64,000 bases of DNA from Gnetum montanum (Eukaryota > Streptophyta > Gnetopsida > Gnetales > Gnetaceae). Positions within the stretch are counted from its first letter, which is position 1; every line of letters starts with the position of its first letter. The notes below the pieces were generated by a model. The model had not been told where the DNA came from, did not search any database, and was given only the letters and a program-made list of their open reading frames with translations. This document shows positions 1 through 12,092 of the stretch, piece by piece. The stretch covers positions 477,018 through 541,017 of the forward strand of contig MNCI01026977.1 in the NCBI GenBank assembly GCA_015680685.1. Reading direction: 5' to 3'. The position numbers and the translations under genes were made by a program.

Positions 1-38
1 CGAGTGACTTCTATTTCAAATAAGTTAAAGAAATGATA

Positions 39-262
39 GCTTAGATGGTTTGGACATGTGCAAAGAAGATCAAACAATGAGCCTATAAAAAAGGTTGCTA
101 CATCACTATCGCAGGAAAGCTATCAACAAGAAGAATTAAAAATACATGGGGAAAAATAAATGAAGATGATCTTAGGAAATTGCAATTAAATAAAGATCTA
201 GCTCTTCATAAGGGAAAATGACAAAAAAANTAGTGGATATACATTGCACATAAGACTTTACT
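39..262 (+). pseudogene. 3' terminal fragment of a non-LTR (LINE) reverse transcriptase ORF
   Basis: Translating the plus strand gives LRWFGHVQRRSNNEPIKKV, then after a one-base frame change TRRIKNTWGKINEDDLRKL and a closing W/VDIHCT-like segment. The order RWFGHVxRR ... TW ... DL ... L is the usual C-terminal tail of plant non-LTR retrotransposon polymerases, known from the family rather than searched here. Only the extreme C-terminus is present because the window begins inside the element. The frame is broken at about 110-125 and an undetermined base lies at 230. A T-rich run follows at 356-373. It is a dead fragment. The family (RTE- or L1-like) cannot be decided from this piece. Confidence 0.55.
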
Positions 263-394
263 TTATTCACACTAATAATCCATTACCTTTACTTTTGTAT
301 TAATTTATATCATCATCATAACCTTGTCCTGACAAAATGGAGTTCACCACATGAGTTTTTTTTTTTTTTTTTTCATTTTCCCTTATGAAGAGCT
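200..394. repeat. Inverted repeat, 21-bp arms, at the LINE tail
   Basis: The 21 bases at 200-220 recur as an exact reverse complement at 374-394. The spacer of about 150 bases contains the LINE end and a run of 18 T. Each arm lies close to an undetermined base (230 and 395). It could be a fold-back copy of the LINE 3' end made during target-primed insertion, or a local assembly error. Confidence 0.7.
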
Positions 395-959
395 NTAATT
401 GTATTTAGCACTTGAGATCATGATATACTTATTTCGCATTATAGTAAATTATGCTACTAAATTTCATTAAACGTAAATTAAACAAAGTTAAAATTATATA
501 ATGTGTTAGGAATCAATGAAGATGCTAATTGTTGAACATGGGTACATTTTTCAACTAACATAAAATACACTACAAGTACTTGCCAATTGTCAAAATTTTT
601 CAGTAAAAAATATATTAGGAATTCTTCTACTAGTGAGTGAAAATTGATGATTTTTGCCATTGGGCAATATGTATTTATGAGGGGAAGGTTCTAACTACAC
701 TAACATAGTTCAAAAATTTGAAATTTTTTCATGCTTCATTATATCCTACAACTAACTAAAAACTTGTCCTTGAGTTACATAAAATAGAAGAAGCCTAGTT
801 ACAAAAATTGTAATATGATATAAGACTAACCAACTAACTAACTACAAGTGTTCAATTGCAATATATTTGTAGTGGCTATGTGTTTTAAAAAATTATAATA
901 CTGCAAAATAGTTCCTAATACACATCAAGCATGCACATTAAACTAATGCAATAATATTA
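395..959. other. AT-rich sequence without recognised content
   Basis: I see no coding region, LTR end or RNA gene here. It may be the 3' untranslated tail of the minus-strand retroelement whose accessory ORF relic starts at about 960, but no polypurine tract was found. Confidence 0.3.
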
Positions 960-2130
960 CAAGCCTAGTGGCATGAGCTATTTGTCCTTATAGATGATGT
1001 AATTTTTCATCACCATTTTTTGGATTACCAATCTTTAGTGTAATATTTCCCATCTTCAAAGGCACAAGAACATTATATGGATATGGAAATACAGGAAAAA
1101 TCTTGTTAACATTGATAAACAAGCAACCAATAGGAGGCTCTTATTTTCTAGGCTTCCACTCTTTGCATGTATTGATCAAACTCATTTAGTCTTTTCACTA
1201 GATCTTCAACTACTTTCCTATGTCATATGAATCATCTTTTGTAAATTTCTTTTTTCTTCCTTTTTAACATTAGAGGTTTCTTAGTTTGTTGTTGTTTGCT
1301 TTTCATTTTTGTATAACAAGAAAACATAAGTAAGTTTTTATTTTAGCTTAGTTTTGGACCTTTATACCATGATATAAGCCAAATTGGCATAATCTAGACT
1401 AGTGTATTTAATATGTTGCTTGAGATCTTCAATGATAAATTATTTTTATTTAATCTTAACATTCTTGATCTCTTCAATGATTTGGTAGATGTAATTCCAT
1501 GCTCTTTTAGTACCCAATTAGGTTTGCATCATTAGGACTTATAGATGATTTTACAAACTTTACAGCTTCTCATTTATCTCCTTTTTCTTTTCAACATGAT
1601 CTATATAATGGTTCTGTAGTAGTTTCATCTACCTTATGTAATTCTTCTATGTTGTAATTTCTAAAATTGCTTGATATTTGATTCTATATAGTTTAAGCAT
1701 GAACAAAATTATGTTTGAACTCACTAACTTGACTATCTCCAAATTGACATTAGCTTATTCTTGTCAAATAAGTTGGAGATCCTCTTTAAAGGCACATATG
1801 TCTTTCTCCCTCTAAGCCTTTTCTCAAGTTTAGTTAGTCTCTTTTTTAGTCCAATAGATTCTACCCCCAACTCTATTGATAATATTGTAAGTATTACCAA
1901 TTCTCGAGTGTTTCAAGCCATTTGAGAATTAACAATTAACCTAATACTTTTAGCTTTGTAAAATTCCATAACATTCTTGAGCACAATGTGTCAGCTTGGT
2001 CAATCTAATTGAACTTGGAGCTCTAATGTTTTCTACTTTTGTTTTATAAGATTCAAATGATATCTTTGGTTTAATTTTTCTATCATAATGAGCTTTTCGT
2101 ATGTGAATAATAACTCAAAATTGTAAGGTA
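960..2130 (-). pseudogene. Relic of the retrotransposon accessory (env-position) ORF, C-terminal half
   Basis: Read on the minus strand, about 1200-1130 encodes VVEDLVKRLNEFDQYMQRVEA, a heptad-rich stretch. About 1110-980 encodes KIFPVFPYPYNVLVPLKMG, which lines up with MFPQLSYPWEVLTPSNIG at the C-terminus of the accessory ORF in element C (46075-46130) and with the matching part of element D (30790-30690). Upstream, about 2040-1850 holds further helical sequence with stops explicable as CAA/CAG to TAA/TAG. The N-terminal domain is absent because the plus-strand LTR beginning near 2133 cuts it off. Function is unknown. It is probably a third, older copy of the module described for C and D. 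Evidence is manual alignment only. Confidence 0.5.
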
Positions 2131-2132
2131 GT

Positions 2133-2989
2133 TGATAAACTCAAATTCATCATAATGCAACATCATTCATGCTACATCATCATTGATACAATGTCTTGGG
2201 AAGTGTGTAGTCCCATAAATACCACACTTGGACACATAATCCAACAATTTTTCATTCTAACACTTAGGAAAATTCTTGCAGTTTGGTTTCATAATTGTAG
2301 TAGAGAGTGAATGTCCATAGTGTTATGTTAGACAGTAGACTGAAGTCTTTATTCAATTAAATTGTACTTGAACATAGTTTATGCATGAAAATAAGGATTG
2401 AAGCTATTTTCATTATTGTAGCATCACTTATTTTTATTTATATTTACTTTGAATAATTTCCTTGTTTTCTTAGTTAACACTTTTCTTTTGCAACTATTTT
2501 ACTTTATGTGCTTAATTAGTAAAAATAGAATGGGTATGATTGGTTTCATGTGTGAAGTGTAGTCCTAGCAGTGGCATTTCTTAATTCACTCAGTAATAAT
2601 CCAACTTGGTGATCCCAGTGATAACTACATGAGTCCAAGATGTAACTACATGAGTCCAAGATGTGATCTATAAACTAAGAATGGATACCTATAACCATAG
2701 GATAGAATAGATTCTTACTTCAATGTTAATTAGACATAGGATTAAGTTTCATTTTCAATCATGTTTATACTTAGGCATTATTTTAGCTAGAAAACATTAG
2801 TTATCATATGCCCCATTGAGAGCTAAGCCATACATTTTTACCTCACTAGCTTAAAGTGGGAAGATAGAGAACATGAACTTAAACATAATTACTAGCATAA
2901 TAACATTATCCATATATGAATTATGATCAATTCACATGTGAGCACTTGTGACTTGTATGATTAAGTGTTGGATGCTCCATTACTCATTA
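2133..2989 (+). mobile_element. 5' LTR of element G (Athila-type Ty3/gypsy), degenerate
   Basis: The body follows the LTR consensus of this window: a TATA-like CCATAAATAC at about 2212, the phrase 'agtctttattcaa', a repeated 'catgagtccaagatgt' near 2629-2661, and the terminal block ending ACTCATTA (a decayed ACTCATCA) at 2989. The start at 2133 (TGATAAAC) is inferred from the usual TATA-to-start spacing of about 80-115 bases and is uncertain. An exact 17-base unit, 'aactacatgagtccaag', is tandemly duplicated near 2624-2659. The right edge is fixed by the PBS that follows after one base. Confidence 0.65.
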
Positions 2990-2990
2990 G

Positions 2991-3066
2991 TAGCGTCATT
3001 GTTGGGGATCGAACCCAAGTCACTTGCATAACAAGCAAGAATACTTATGGCTATACTAACTTAGAC
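2991..3066 (-). other. Full-length tRNA-Asp-like sequence fused to the PBS of element G
   Basis: Read on the minus strand, this 76-base stretch resembles plant tRNA-Asp(GUC): a D-arm-like TTAGTATAG, a 5-bp anticodon stem CTTGC/GCAAG around TTGTTAT, the T-loop GGGTTCGATCCCC, and the CCA end at 2991-2993 (decayed). Against the tRNA-Asp sequence I remember, 43 of the first 57 positions match, and all 14 differences are G-to-A or C-to-T on the plus strand. It starts one base after the LTR end, exactly where an Athila PBS belongs. I read it as a primer tRNA copied along its whole length into the element. A precisely placed tRNA pseudogene is the less likely alternative. The body is too decayed to be a working tRNA gene. 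Confidence 0.7.
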
Positions 3067-4640
3067 AAGGAGGAGGGATGTACTGTGTGCTAGTATGACC
3101 ATCCTAAGGGGTGTTGTCTTGTCATGGCACATTTACAACAAATGTGGTGCATATGCACTAAATCCAAGATTCATCCAGAAGCAGATGAATAAATAGTTAC
3201 CCTAACCTCAAGGTAACTACCGATAGACCTTTCAACCAGCGTATTTACCCAATGGAGCTTATCTACAACTATAAGAACAATACCATCAGCAATGGTAGTA
3301 ACCACAATCATGGGCAATTCCACCACCATGATAACAATACCCATATCAACAACCATACCCTTGTGGATACTATGTTCAATGTCTAATTTCTCTAGGAAAT
3401 GTAGTCATTCAGACTCCTTAATACTATCCATCAGAATACCATAGACCTACACCTCCAAGGATGGATTCTAATCCATATATGCATCAACAAATATTTGGTT
3501 CATTGAGTCAACCTCTTGACCCTTTACCAGTTATTCCATTACCTATCATGCAGGGGGAACTACCATTTAAACATTAGTAGAAGAATGCTACATGTATGCC
3601 ATTACCTATCATGCAAAAGGAATTTCCATTTAGACGTTAGCAAAAGAATGCTACAATGCAGTGAATGTACAAATAGAGGATCATACTAGCAATACTAAGG
3701 GTAAATCTAACAACATCCTTTCTTTAGGATAAGTCTAGAAAAGGCTAGTAGACTTAGGACTTCATTAAGACAAGTTTTTCCTATGACAAATCCTCCTACC
3801 AACATCATGCTTCCATAACAATTGAATCAAGAACTTAAAACTATCATCCTTATAGATATAGTATTAGACTGGATTAAGGTAGGAACACTTCCTAGGAAAA
3901 TAATTGATCTAGGAGTTCCTTTGATTTATTTATGAGAAGCTAGAAATTTACCATGCAAGGCTCTCCTAGACTCAGGTTCTAGAGTAAACTTGATTTCTCA
4001 AAACACATATAAGGCATGAAACCGATCACCCTTAAAGAAGTGTAACAGAATGTTAACACTTGAAAATCAATTTGTCACCATTTCTTTGGAATAGATAGAA
4101 GATGTGGTGACCACTATCAATGATTGGTCATATCTAGTAGACTTTCTAGTGATTGACATGAAGAATAATGACAAGGAATTTCCCATCATAATGGGAAGAG
4201 CATGGCTTAGCACATTTATGCTAAGTTAAGAATGAGGGATTTATCTATAGAAATCTCTAAGGAGGACACGTAAGAAGCCATACACACATAGAGGATTCCA
4301 TGCATTACCAATGATAAAGAAGGGTGTAGTTGTGGATCGACACTTTAGAACATCAACATAATCCTTACCTCAGCCCACATCAAAAGTGAAAAACAAGTGT
4401 GTAAACAAAAAGAAACATGAACCATTAAACCAAAAGACATCCCATGGCTAAAAGCTAAGAACCAAAAATTATCTAAAACATGCATGAAAATATCTGACCC
4501 ACTTATTAACTCATATTCTAAGAGAATGACCCTAACTGAGAGCTCAAAAATGAAAATATTTAACCAGAATCATACACTAGTAGGTAGGGGAACTGAGGAC
4601 TAAATATTTAAATTTTAAAATAAACCATAGACTATAGCTG
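3067..4640 (+). pseudogene. Element G remnant: gag C-terminus and aspartic protease
   Basis: Directly after the tRNA-like stretch, about 3085-3130 encodes a CQYDHPKGC-type gag motif (one base off frame), followed by proline/glutamine-rich gag tail. About 3840-4260 carries the protease: CKALLDSGS (active-site D-S-G near 3970), VNLISQNTYKA, and the downstream FPIIMGRAWLS block near 4185-4215. To about 4450 lies the linker seen in elements B and F. The N-terminal two thirds of gag and everything beyond the linker are missing. Several stops interrupt each frame. The fusion point between tRNA-like sequence and gag marks a large deletion. Confidence 0.65.
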
Positions 4641-4859
4641 GACCTTTTGATATGAAAATACCATCTATTTCAACAAGATATAAATCCTCAAAAGATCAAA
4701 ATTAGATTATTGTTAAGATTACCTAGGACAATAACAAAAAAACCAAATAATTACATTCTTTGGATTTTTGCTAGACAAATTTGTGATATTTTTGGATACT
4801 AAAATAATTTAAAAGATAATTTGATGATTGTAGTTAGGTTATTCCAAGAGAAAATGGTT

Positions 4860-5771
4860 TCTGTTGGAAGTGAGGATAACCAAAACCTAGCCTTCAGAGA
4901 TGCTTGGATAAAATATACTTCTTTAGATTTTTGGAAAACTTGTGGCATTTTTGGACATTAAAACATTTTTTAATATTTTATTAGAAACTACCTAGCCCAT
5001 ATCCTATGACTTTTATCCTAGAACCTTTATGCTCCATGATGAGGAAACTATAATAACCTTTATTATTTGAGGGCTTTTGACTTCTCATATATATTGATGT
5101 AGAGAGCCCATAATAGGCACGAAATCCTCAAAAGAAAGACATGGGATGAGAGGTGAATCAATTCTACAAGATGGACCTTCTAATCTTGAATAATAATTTT
5201 GTATATTTTATATTTTTGTAAAATAGAAACTTTGTACACCTTTTGGATATTTGAGCCATGTACTTATTTTTGTGAATACATAATAAAATATGATAGATAT
5301 GAATTTTCCATATGTGCCATTAAGATCATGAGATTACAAGGAACATTTTTCGTTTCGAGGCATGCTATACATTCAAGAAAATTTAAAATTATTTATTATA
5401 TATTAATATTTTATTATCTAATTTAAACATGAGTAAATTGATTTCTAGATGTTTGATTGAGGCAAAATCAATATCATTGGGATTGTTATTTTACATACTA
5501 TTTTATGATGTACCTAATGAAATTTTTTGACATCTATCTTTTTGTGGTTATGCAAAATTCTCTTTTTCATCAAATAAATTTTATAAAATTATTTATATGA
5601 GTATTATGAAATTTTGCTACGCTATATTACTTTATTATATTTATGCTTCTAATTCATAATTTTGATCTATTTTATGGCTTTCTTTTAAAATTTCTAAATT
5701 AAGGTTAAATCCAAATCCTTGGGGTTTCGTAGTATCTTTATTAGTTATTTAAATGATATTTTATAGATAAT
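4860..5771 (+). repeat. Dispersed AT-rich repeat R, copy 1 (left part)
   Basis: This sequence is shared, with substitutions and small indels, with 14230-14955 and 36990-37912. Landmarks in order: 'gtgaggataacc', 'gaacctttatgctccatga', 'gtagagagccca', 'caagatgga', 'ttgtacacct', then a long AT-rich tail ending 'atgatattttatagata'. Element A is inserted at its right edge, and the copy resumes at 13064. I do not recognise the family. It has the look of an LTR or another non-coding part of a gypsy-like element. The 200 bases before it (4641-4859) show nothing I can name. Confidence 0.6.
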
Positions 5772-6663
5772 TGATGAGCAGCGAGGTACCCCTACACCCA
5801 ACCATATGAATCACAAGCATTTACACATGATCGAATCAAATTCTGTGGATGGAACTAGTTGTGGCATCTAGATTGCTATGCCTTGATCGCAATTCGTTAA
5901 CTTCTCGCTTGGACTAGTGGTAGCTTTGTCATGTATGGTTTAGTCCAGAGTGAGGCATATGATTTTTAGTATTTTATGTTTTATTTTTCTATGATTAATA
6001 ATAGGTTAAAATTCAATTTATAATCAATTCAACTAATCTAATTACTAATTAATAATCAACTGTGCTAACATAAGTATCTTATCCCTCTTCTCGTGCACAT
6101 CCTAAACACATATAACGCTACTGGGTTACCAAACATTAAGCGTTGCTGGAATTACCAAGATTCATACACATGCTCGAAGTGATCGTACTTATATGCTTAA
6201 TTAATTAACATGCATGAAAATGTAAATATTAAGTACATGGAAAGTAAATCTAATCTACGTCAAAGTGATATAATGAATAAGAATCAATCTCGATCTTATT
6301 TTCATTCATGGAATATGTCCAAGTACATTGCCAATTGAATAAGACTTTGTACAACTAACTTAGATCCATTCTATGGGCACTCATTGACTGTTCTCTAAGA
6401 TCATGGAATAAAATTGCAAGAATTCAACTACTCTATGGACAAAACTATGAAAAACTGATATGAAAACTGATTGGAAATCATGAGCCTGAGCACTATATTT
6501 ATAGGCTAGTGTATACCCCCAACATTGAATACCTAATGTTGCATCTAGGCTCTAACATCGAATACCTGATGTCGCATCTAGGATCTAAGATCGGATACCC
6601 GATGTCGAGGCTCCAACGTTGGATAGTTGGCATTAGAGTTGATGAAGAAAATGTGTTTCATCA
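5772..6663 (-). repeat. 3' LTR of element A with adjoining polypurine tract
   Basis: It begins TGATGAGCAG and ends TTTCATCA on the plus strand. The next bases, TACCCCCATG (6664-6673), are the reverse complement of the polypurine tract. The U3 head (6515-6640) carries three tandem units of about 34 bases, each containing an ACATC...GATGT-type inverted repeat. The other LTR of A keeps fewer units, so the LTRs differ in length (892 and 829 bases). Confidence 0.85.
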
Positions 6664-6765
6664 TACCCCCATGACTGAATGAAAATTCATCCTTGAGTGT
6701 AGAAGAGGAGGAACAAGTTCCTTACAAAATGTTGAGAAGGTATGGAATTACTGATTGATGCTAAC

Positions 6766-7586
6766 TAATGAGTGGCGAGGTACCCCTACACTCAACCATA
6801 CGAATACGAGCATTACACATGCGATCTAGTCGAACTCTGTAGACTAAGTGCCTACATGCCTTATGGAACACCTAAGGTTAATTAGTCTTTGTCCTCCCAA
6901 GCTTACTTGTATTTGTCACGGTTGTATGGTTAAGTAAGCTTGAGGCATGTGATTTTTATATCTTATATGTTTTTATTACCTATGCTAAGAGAGGAAAGGG
7001 TGAAGAGACTAAGTAACTAACTTTAAACTAACTAAGCCTTAATTAACCTGGCATTAGTATCCATTCCCACTTGTCGTTTCACACCCTGAACCTATGCAAC
7101 GCTGCTGGGATTACCAAACGCTATTCGTTACTAGGATTACCAAGCGTAACGCACGTGCTCGAAGAGATTGTACTAAATGCACTTAACTATGAGAGTTGAG
7201 GGTTGAAAGAGATTATGTCCTAAGAAAGCATTTAAACATTCAACAGTAATTAAATCCTCATTAGCTTATTCCATGCACTGCAAGGTTTATCCAAAAGTTC
7301 GTCTTTATTTCCGTACACAAACGTGTGCTTAGGTACAATATTTGCTCGAATAAAGATCCATTCACTTTGGGACTCCTACTACAGGAACATGGAAATTATT
7401 CTATCTGTGGATTGCTAAAACTACAAGAGTTTGGCTATGGTCTAGATCTAGATGGAGAAATAAGGGAGAGCCTCCTCTTATTTATAGATTTGGCAGTGTG
7501 CTATGATATCGCATACGTGATATCACAGGGGAAGATGCGATATTGCATACGTGATATCGTGGAAGATGCGATATCGTGTCCCATCA
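6766..7586 (-). mobile_element. Solo LTR nested in element A (GATATC-type U3)
   Basis: A complete LTR (TAATGAG...CCCATCA; the first base after T is decayed) flanked by a perfect target duplication CTAAC at 6761-6765 and 7587-7591, with no internal region. Homologous recombination between two LTRs normally leaves this footprint. Its U3 head (7497-7580) contains repeated GATATC palindromes, like element C. The sequence either side belongs to the 3' untranslated part of element A. Confidence 0.88.
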
Positions 7587-9095
7587 CTAACTATTGACTA
7601 AATTTGAGTGCTGCATTACAAAATTTTATTCAAGTGGATGTATACAAAATGACAAAGTGACAAAAATACTGGACAAACTTTGAAGATTACAAAATTTGTA
7701 GAGGTCTTCAAGAATTCGTTGAAGATGATTCTTCTTATTGCCGCTAGCAATGGTAGAATTTTAACCTTGATTATTATTTCAATGCTTCTCTAGTTATGTA
7801 GAACACTCTTAAAGGGTGTACTAAAATTTCTTCTCATCATCCCATGGATCTAGTAAACATGTGAAGCTTGAGTTGCTATCTTGTATGTGCTATGATATGG
7901 ACATGGTCATATCCTCTGTTGTCCCTCTCTTGGCTTTGTTTTTGTGCCTGGAAAAAGACCTTCTTTATTAGATGTTTCTCTTAGAATCACCTGTAGTCAC
8001 AAAAGGATCAACATTAGTTGTGATAAATTTTCTTTAATAGTTAACCCTTGTTAGATCCATTAGTTTTCATTTAAGCACAAGCTGATTACAACATACTTTG
8101 TTCAAGGCTATGAGGTAACTACAATCATTAATTTGTTCACATTATTTTGATCAATTATTATTAGTTACCATGATGTTTGAAGATAGGATGTTAGAAAAAT
8201 TTCAAAAATTTTAAAGCAAGCATCCCTAGCCCCCATGACTAATGAGCATAACTCCAGAAGCACCTAGGTTTTTGAATAATTAAAACCAAAGGTCTAATTC
8301 AGAAGATGGCCAAGAAATATTAATGGATATGGAAATAGAAAAGTAGGAAAAATTAATGAAATAGATGCAAAGTAGTCCTAAAATCATGCATAAAGTCAGA
8401 GAAACTGTCATTGATGTTTTGGAAGATGTAAAGGTTAGTTCAAAGCCATGATCAACAAAATTTATGCAAGTGGGTCTTCTCCAAAGTAGGCTCTTACCAT
8501 AATGCCCTTGCATACCTACTTCTGTAGATGTCCAAGGGCACCCAAGAAGTTAAATGTAGACCATGCCTTTATTTCAAACAACACACAACTACCATTATTA
8601 GGACGTTGCACTATACTACACAAAACCAAAAGGCTCATAATTACATGTAGTAGTGAGGGGAATAAAGGAAGAGAAGGGATTGTAGAGATTAGGATGTAAG
8701 GTACTTAACCATGTCCACAATAGGTTTTTTTGATAAATGTGATTAAAATGATTAGCATACCTATCTATCCAAGTTTAGACTAAGTCCATACCATGAAAAA
8801 TAACCTCACATTGATGTGTTTTCTCCTGCTGGCCACCATGAGTCCAAAACCACCTCAAAGAATGATCATCACTCAAAAAAGAGAAGAAAGAAGAAGAAGG
8901 AAGGAAAGGCCTTAGTTAGAGGGGCACCTTCAGGCATGGATAACATGTCTTTCCAGCTCAATAACCAATGCTTTGTAGCCTGTTATTGTGTCTAAGGGGT
9001 GTGCTTTGAATTTCCATTATTGCTTCTTCTTCTTCTTATTCTTCTTCTTCTTCTTCTTCTTCTTCTCTCTCTCTCTCTCNNNNNNNNNNNNNNNT

Positions 9096-9160
<65 letters not shown>

Positions 9161-9700
9161 TTTTGTTTATTTTTTTTTTGGATGGGAACCACACCATGCA
9201 AAGACAAAGCTTATTTTTATTAGTTGATGAGGGAGTCATGATACATTCCAAGAGGAGTCATAAGCCACATGAAGGAAGTCAAGAAGAGACCCCAACAAGT
9301 CCCCTTGAGGTCACATCCTTTGCCATTCCCACTTGGTCATTCCCTCTTTCTTCAAGATATAATGATTATTGATTAATTTTAGTTCATAAGAGAAGAACCA
9401 AATTATTTCTATAAAAAAGACCTTTTATTCAAAGAATTGGAGGGATGGATGAGGTGGTCTCACTACTTTACACAATTACTTACCCAATCATCTGATAGCA
9501 TAGCACAAAAAACCCAACATAGAGCATTGACTTTTGCATCATGACTTGGCAATTTTATTAATAAAAAAATAAAATACATTCATAAAACATAAAGATAATG
9601 AATCAAGAAAAGAGAAAAATATAAAGAAAATAAAACTATTAAAAAATGGAAAACATATGAAAAATAAGAAAATTCTAGAATTGATAAGTAAATTAGTTAC
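7587..9700 (-). other. Element A 3' untranslated region
   Basis: Non-coding sequence shared in reverse with the 3' parts of B, D and F. Markers are the block around 8470-8500 (reverse of CTTTGGGGAGGACCCACTTG in B at 28837-28855), 'ggccttagttagaggggca' at about 8910-8930, and 'gtctaaggggtgtgctttgaatt' at about 8990-9012. Short open frames here are not coding. Beyond about 9410 homology fades. 9540-9700 is A-rich. Confidence 0.6.
9024..9156. repeat. Microsatellite (TTC)n-(CT)n with a 15-base gap
   Basis: A run of TTC units from about 9024 passes into CT dinucleotides to about 9156. Undetermined bases occupy 9080-9094. The homologous position in element D is a (GA)n run at 34396-34431, on the other side of the shared block. 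The true length is unknown because of the gap. Confidence 0.9.
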
Positions 9701-10379
9701 TTTCATACCTCTTTGAGATAGTTTTATAGTCTTATTTTCAAGCCATTGGGTGTCTTTTGGTTTAGTGGCTACTGTGTAGATTAGCATTTACTCACACACT
9801 TGCTCTTGAACTTTATGATGGGTCGGTATAGGGGCTATGTTAATATTTTGGACTTTCAACCCATAACTGCACCCTTTATCATTATTGATGATGCATGACT
9901 TCTTCTATCATTTATGTATTGTGTTGGAGTGGTGATGGTTATTGGCTTTTGTGTATGATTATGAGACATCATTTTTGTGAGGAAGGTTGTTGCATCAAAT
10001 TGGCCTTGTGCTAGTTCAGGTGATGTAGTAGGACTATGGGTGCTTTACTTCAGCTTAAAACCTTTCCTCTAGAAGGGACGTTTCTGAGACTTTGGTTGCG
10101 ATCTACTAGTGTTATCATTTATGTGTATGTTTATAGTACAAGTGGCATTCTCTTGTTGACGTTGTGATGTTGAACCTTCCTGTGTTGTTGGAGGTGACAT
10201 ATGATGGAGGTGAGTATGAGAATATTAAGAATATGATATAGGGTGAGAGGTGTGAGGTGATGATCTCATATAAGATGTTGTGGGATAATGATATTTGGAA
10301 GAGTGGTAGTAGTAATTCGAGGTAGAGGAAGTAGAACTAGTTTGAGAAACATGGTGTTGAACATAATATTCATGTGGGT

Positions 10380-12092
10380 TCAGTTGGTAGGAAGGATATA
10401 GCTGGTTTGGTGGTGACCTCCCCCATGACTGTGGTTGTTGCCACTAGAGTTGATGCCAATGTTGAGGCTGGTAATAAGTCCCCCCAAAAATAGTATGTTT
10501 GGTTTTAGGGTTGTCTAAAATTATTTCATAGAAGAGGAAATCTCTTGGACATGTACTTTTGTACAAACTTTGGATTTAATGCACTGGACCAATACTCTTG
10601 TAGATGCAACAAGACTAGGCAAATGTCACATCCACCATTCTCTTCATTCGTTGAGTTTACAGCCTCTTCTTCTACCCCCATTTCCCCTTATTGCCAAAAA
10701 GTGTTCCTAGTTGTTTCTTGATTCTTTATCCTCCTTTTGTTGTGATCACTTGATTCGTTTTGCACTACTCTCTCCTCTATGATTTCTATGCAAGTTTTAA
10801 CTCTCTCATTCATCCCTTCCAACATCTTGCCAAGCTTTGCTTCAAGCTCATTGATAAAATTTTTTATTAACAAGGTTGGTTGTAAAATCATCTCATCGAG
10901 AGTTGTCTATTTTTCCTCATCATAAATATGGATCCTTCTTTTTTGAAGAGTTGGGTCCCAATTATTTTCCTCTACATTCTCTCATCTACATAGCTCTGCT
11001 TCTTCTTTTTCTACATGCTTGATTAACTCTTTGATCTGATGGGTTCGTAGCTTGTATAATTGACCTAGAGCATACATCCCAAGGGTCTCCTTTGTTTCAT
11101 TATGAAGCCCATCTATGATGTGGAGAAGTTTCCTTTCCTTATAGAAACCATGGCCTGGGTATCTATGTAGTAGTGAATAGTATCTTTCCGAGGCCACTTC
11201 CAAGGTTTTATGATTTTCTTGCTTCCACTATTGGATTTGTTTTCTTAGGTTGGACACTTTCTCATAGGTTTGGTATTTTTCATTGAAAAGTTCCAACATT
11301 GTGGACCACTGGTGAATGGAACTTGATTCCAACAATATATACCAACTTTTAGCTTTGTTGATTAGTATCCTAGGAAAGAGCTTAAGCTTTTGCCACCCAC
11401 TTTGAATGCTGTATAAGGCATAGGCATAACGGAAGCTTGTAGATGATGTTGTGGATCAGAATCATAGCCTCCCACAAATTTAGGAATATTGTTTATATCA
11501 AGCTTGGGTAAGTGATTGTCCCTGTGATGCCTATGAGGTATCTTAATTGCCTCTATGATCTCCATTAGGCTCTTAGTGTCCAACAAGAATTCATCATCAT
11601 TAGACATGTTGTGATGAAAATCTCTATCTCTATTCATTTGATTGTGACAATCTTGTCTATGCTCCTTGTGATATCTTTGATTTTTCCCTTGGGTCTGATT
11701 TCTATCTTTACCTTGACCTCATAGTGGAGCTACATCTTTATACCTACATTCATCTTCATTAGAACTAGATGTTGAAGAGGAAGAGGAAGATGAGGAACTG
11801 GGAGAATCTCCATGGCTTTTATTGTTCTCCCTTGGTCCTTTAATCTATTTGGTCTAGGTTTAGAGGAGGTCCTAGGCCTTGATGCCCTCCTTAATCTAAG
11901 ACTTTCTCCATATCCTCTATGATTGTTTGGACCAATTGAATGTATTCTTTGAATGTAGTAACAGTCTAAATGAGTATAGGAAACTCCTACTTGAGGTTGT
12001 TCACTCCAATTCTCTTAAGTAGATATCCTATCATTTCTCCTACAAGTGTTCTCATCATACAATGCATTATTGGTCTTGTGTGAAGAAGACAT
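10380..12092 (-). pseudogene. Element A gag polyprotein, decayed
   Basis: The start codon is at 12092-12090 (MSSSHKT...), matching the MSSSHR start of element B. The N-terminal part (about 11640-11420) includes LPKLDINNIPKFVGGYDSD, the segment preceding the gag core. The core at about 11205-10985 shows YPGHGF, IDGLHNETKETLGMYALGQ and LRTHQIKELI, the arrangement of Athila-type retrotransposon gag. A coiled segment (KLGKMLEGMNERVKTCIEII) lies at about 10840-10780. The Cys motif at about 10605-10585 reads CDICL, but its His half is deleted relative to element C. Gag would form the virus-like particle and package RNA. Frameshifts and stops rule out a product. Confidence 0.8.

Noticed and set aside
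2991-3066. A functional tRNA gene on the minus strand
   Set aside because: The acceptor and D-arm stems are broken by many changes and the anticodon has become GTT. The location fits a copied primer better.
7325-7597. A 90-codon frame with YDIAYVISQGK repeats
   Set aside because: It reads through the GATATC palindromes of a solo LTR on the opposite strand.
8988-9251. Four overlapping frames rich in Leu/Ser or Arg/Glu
   Set aside because: They are microsatellite translations interrupted by undetermined bases.
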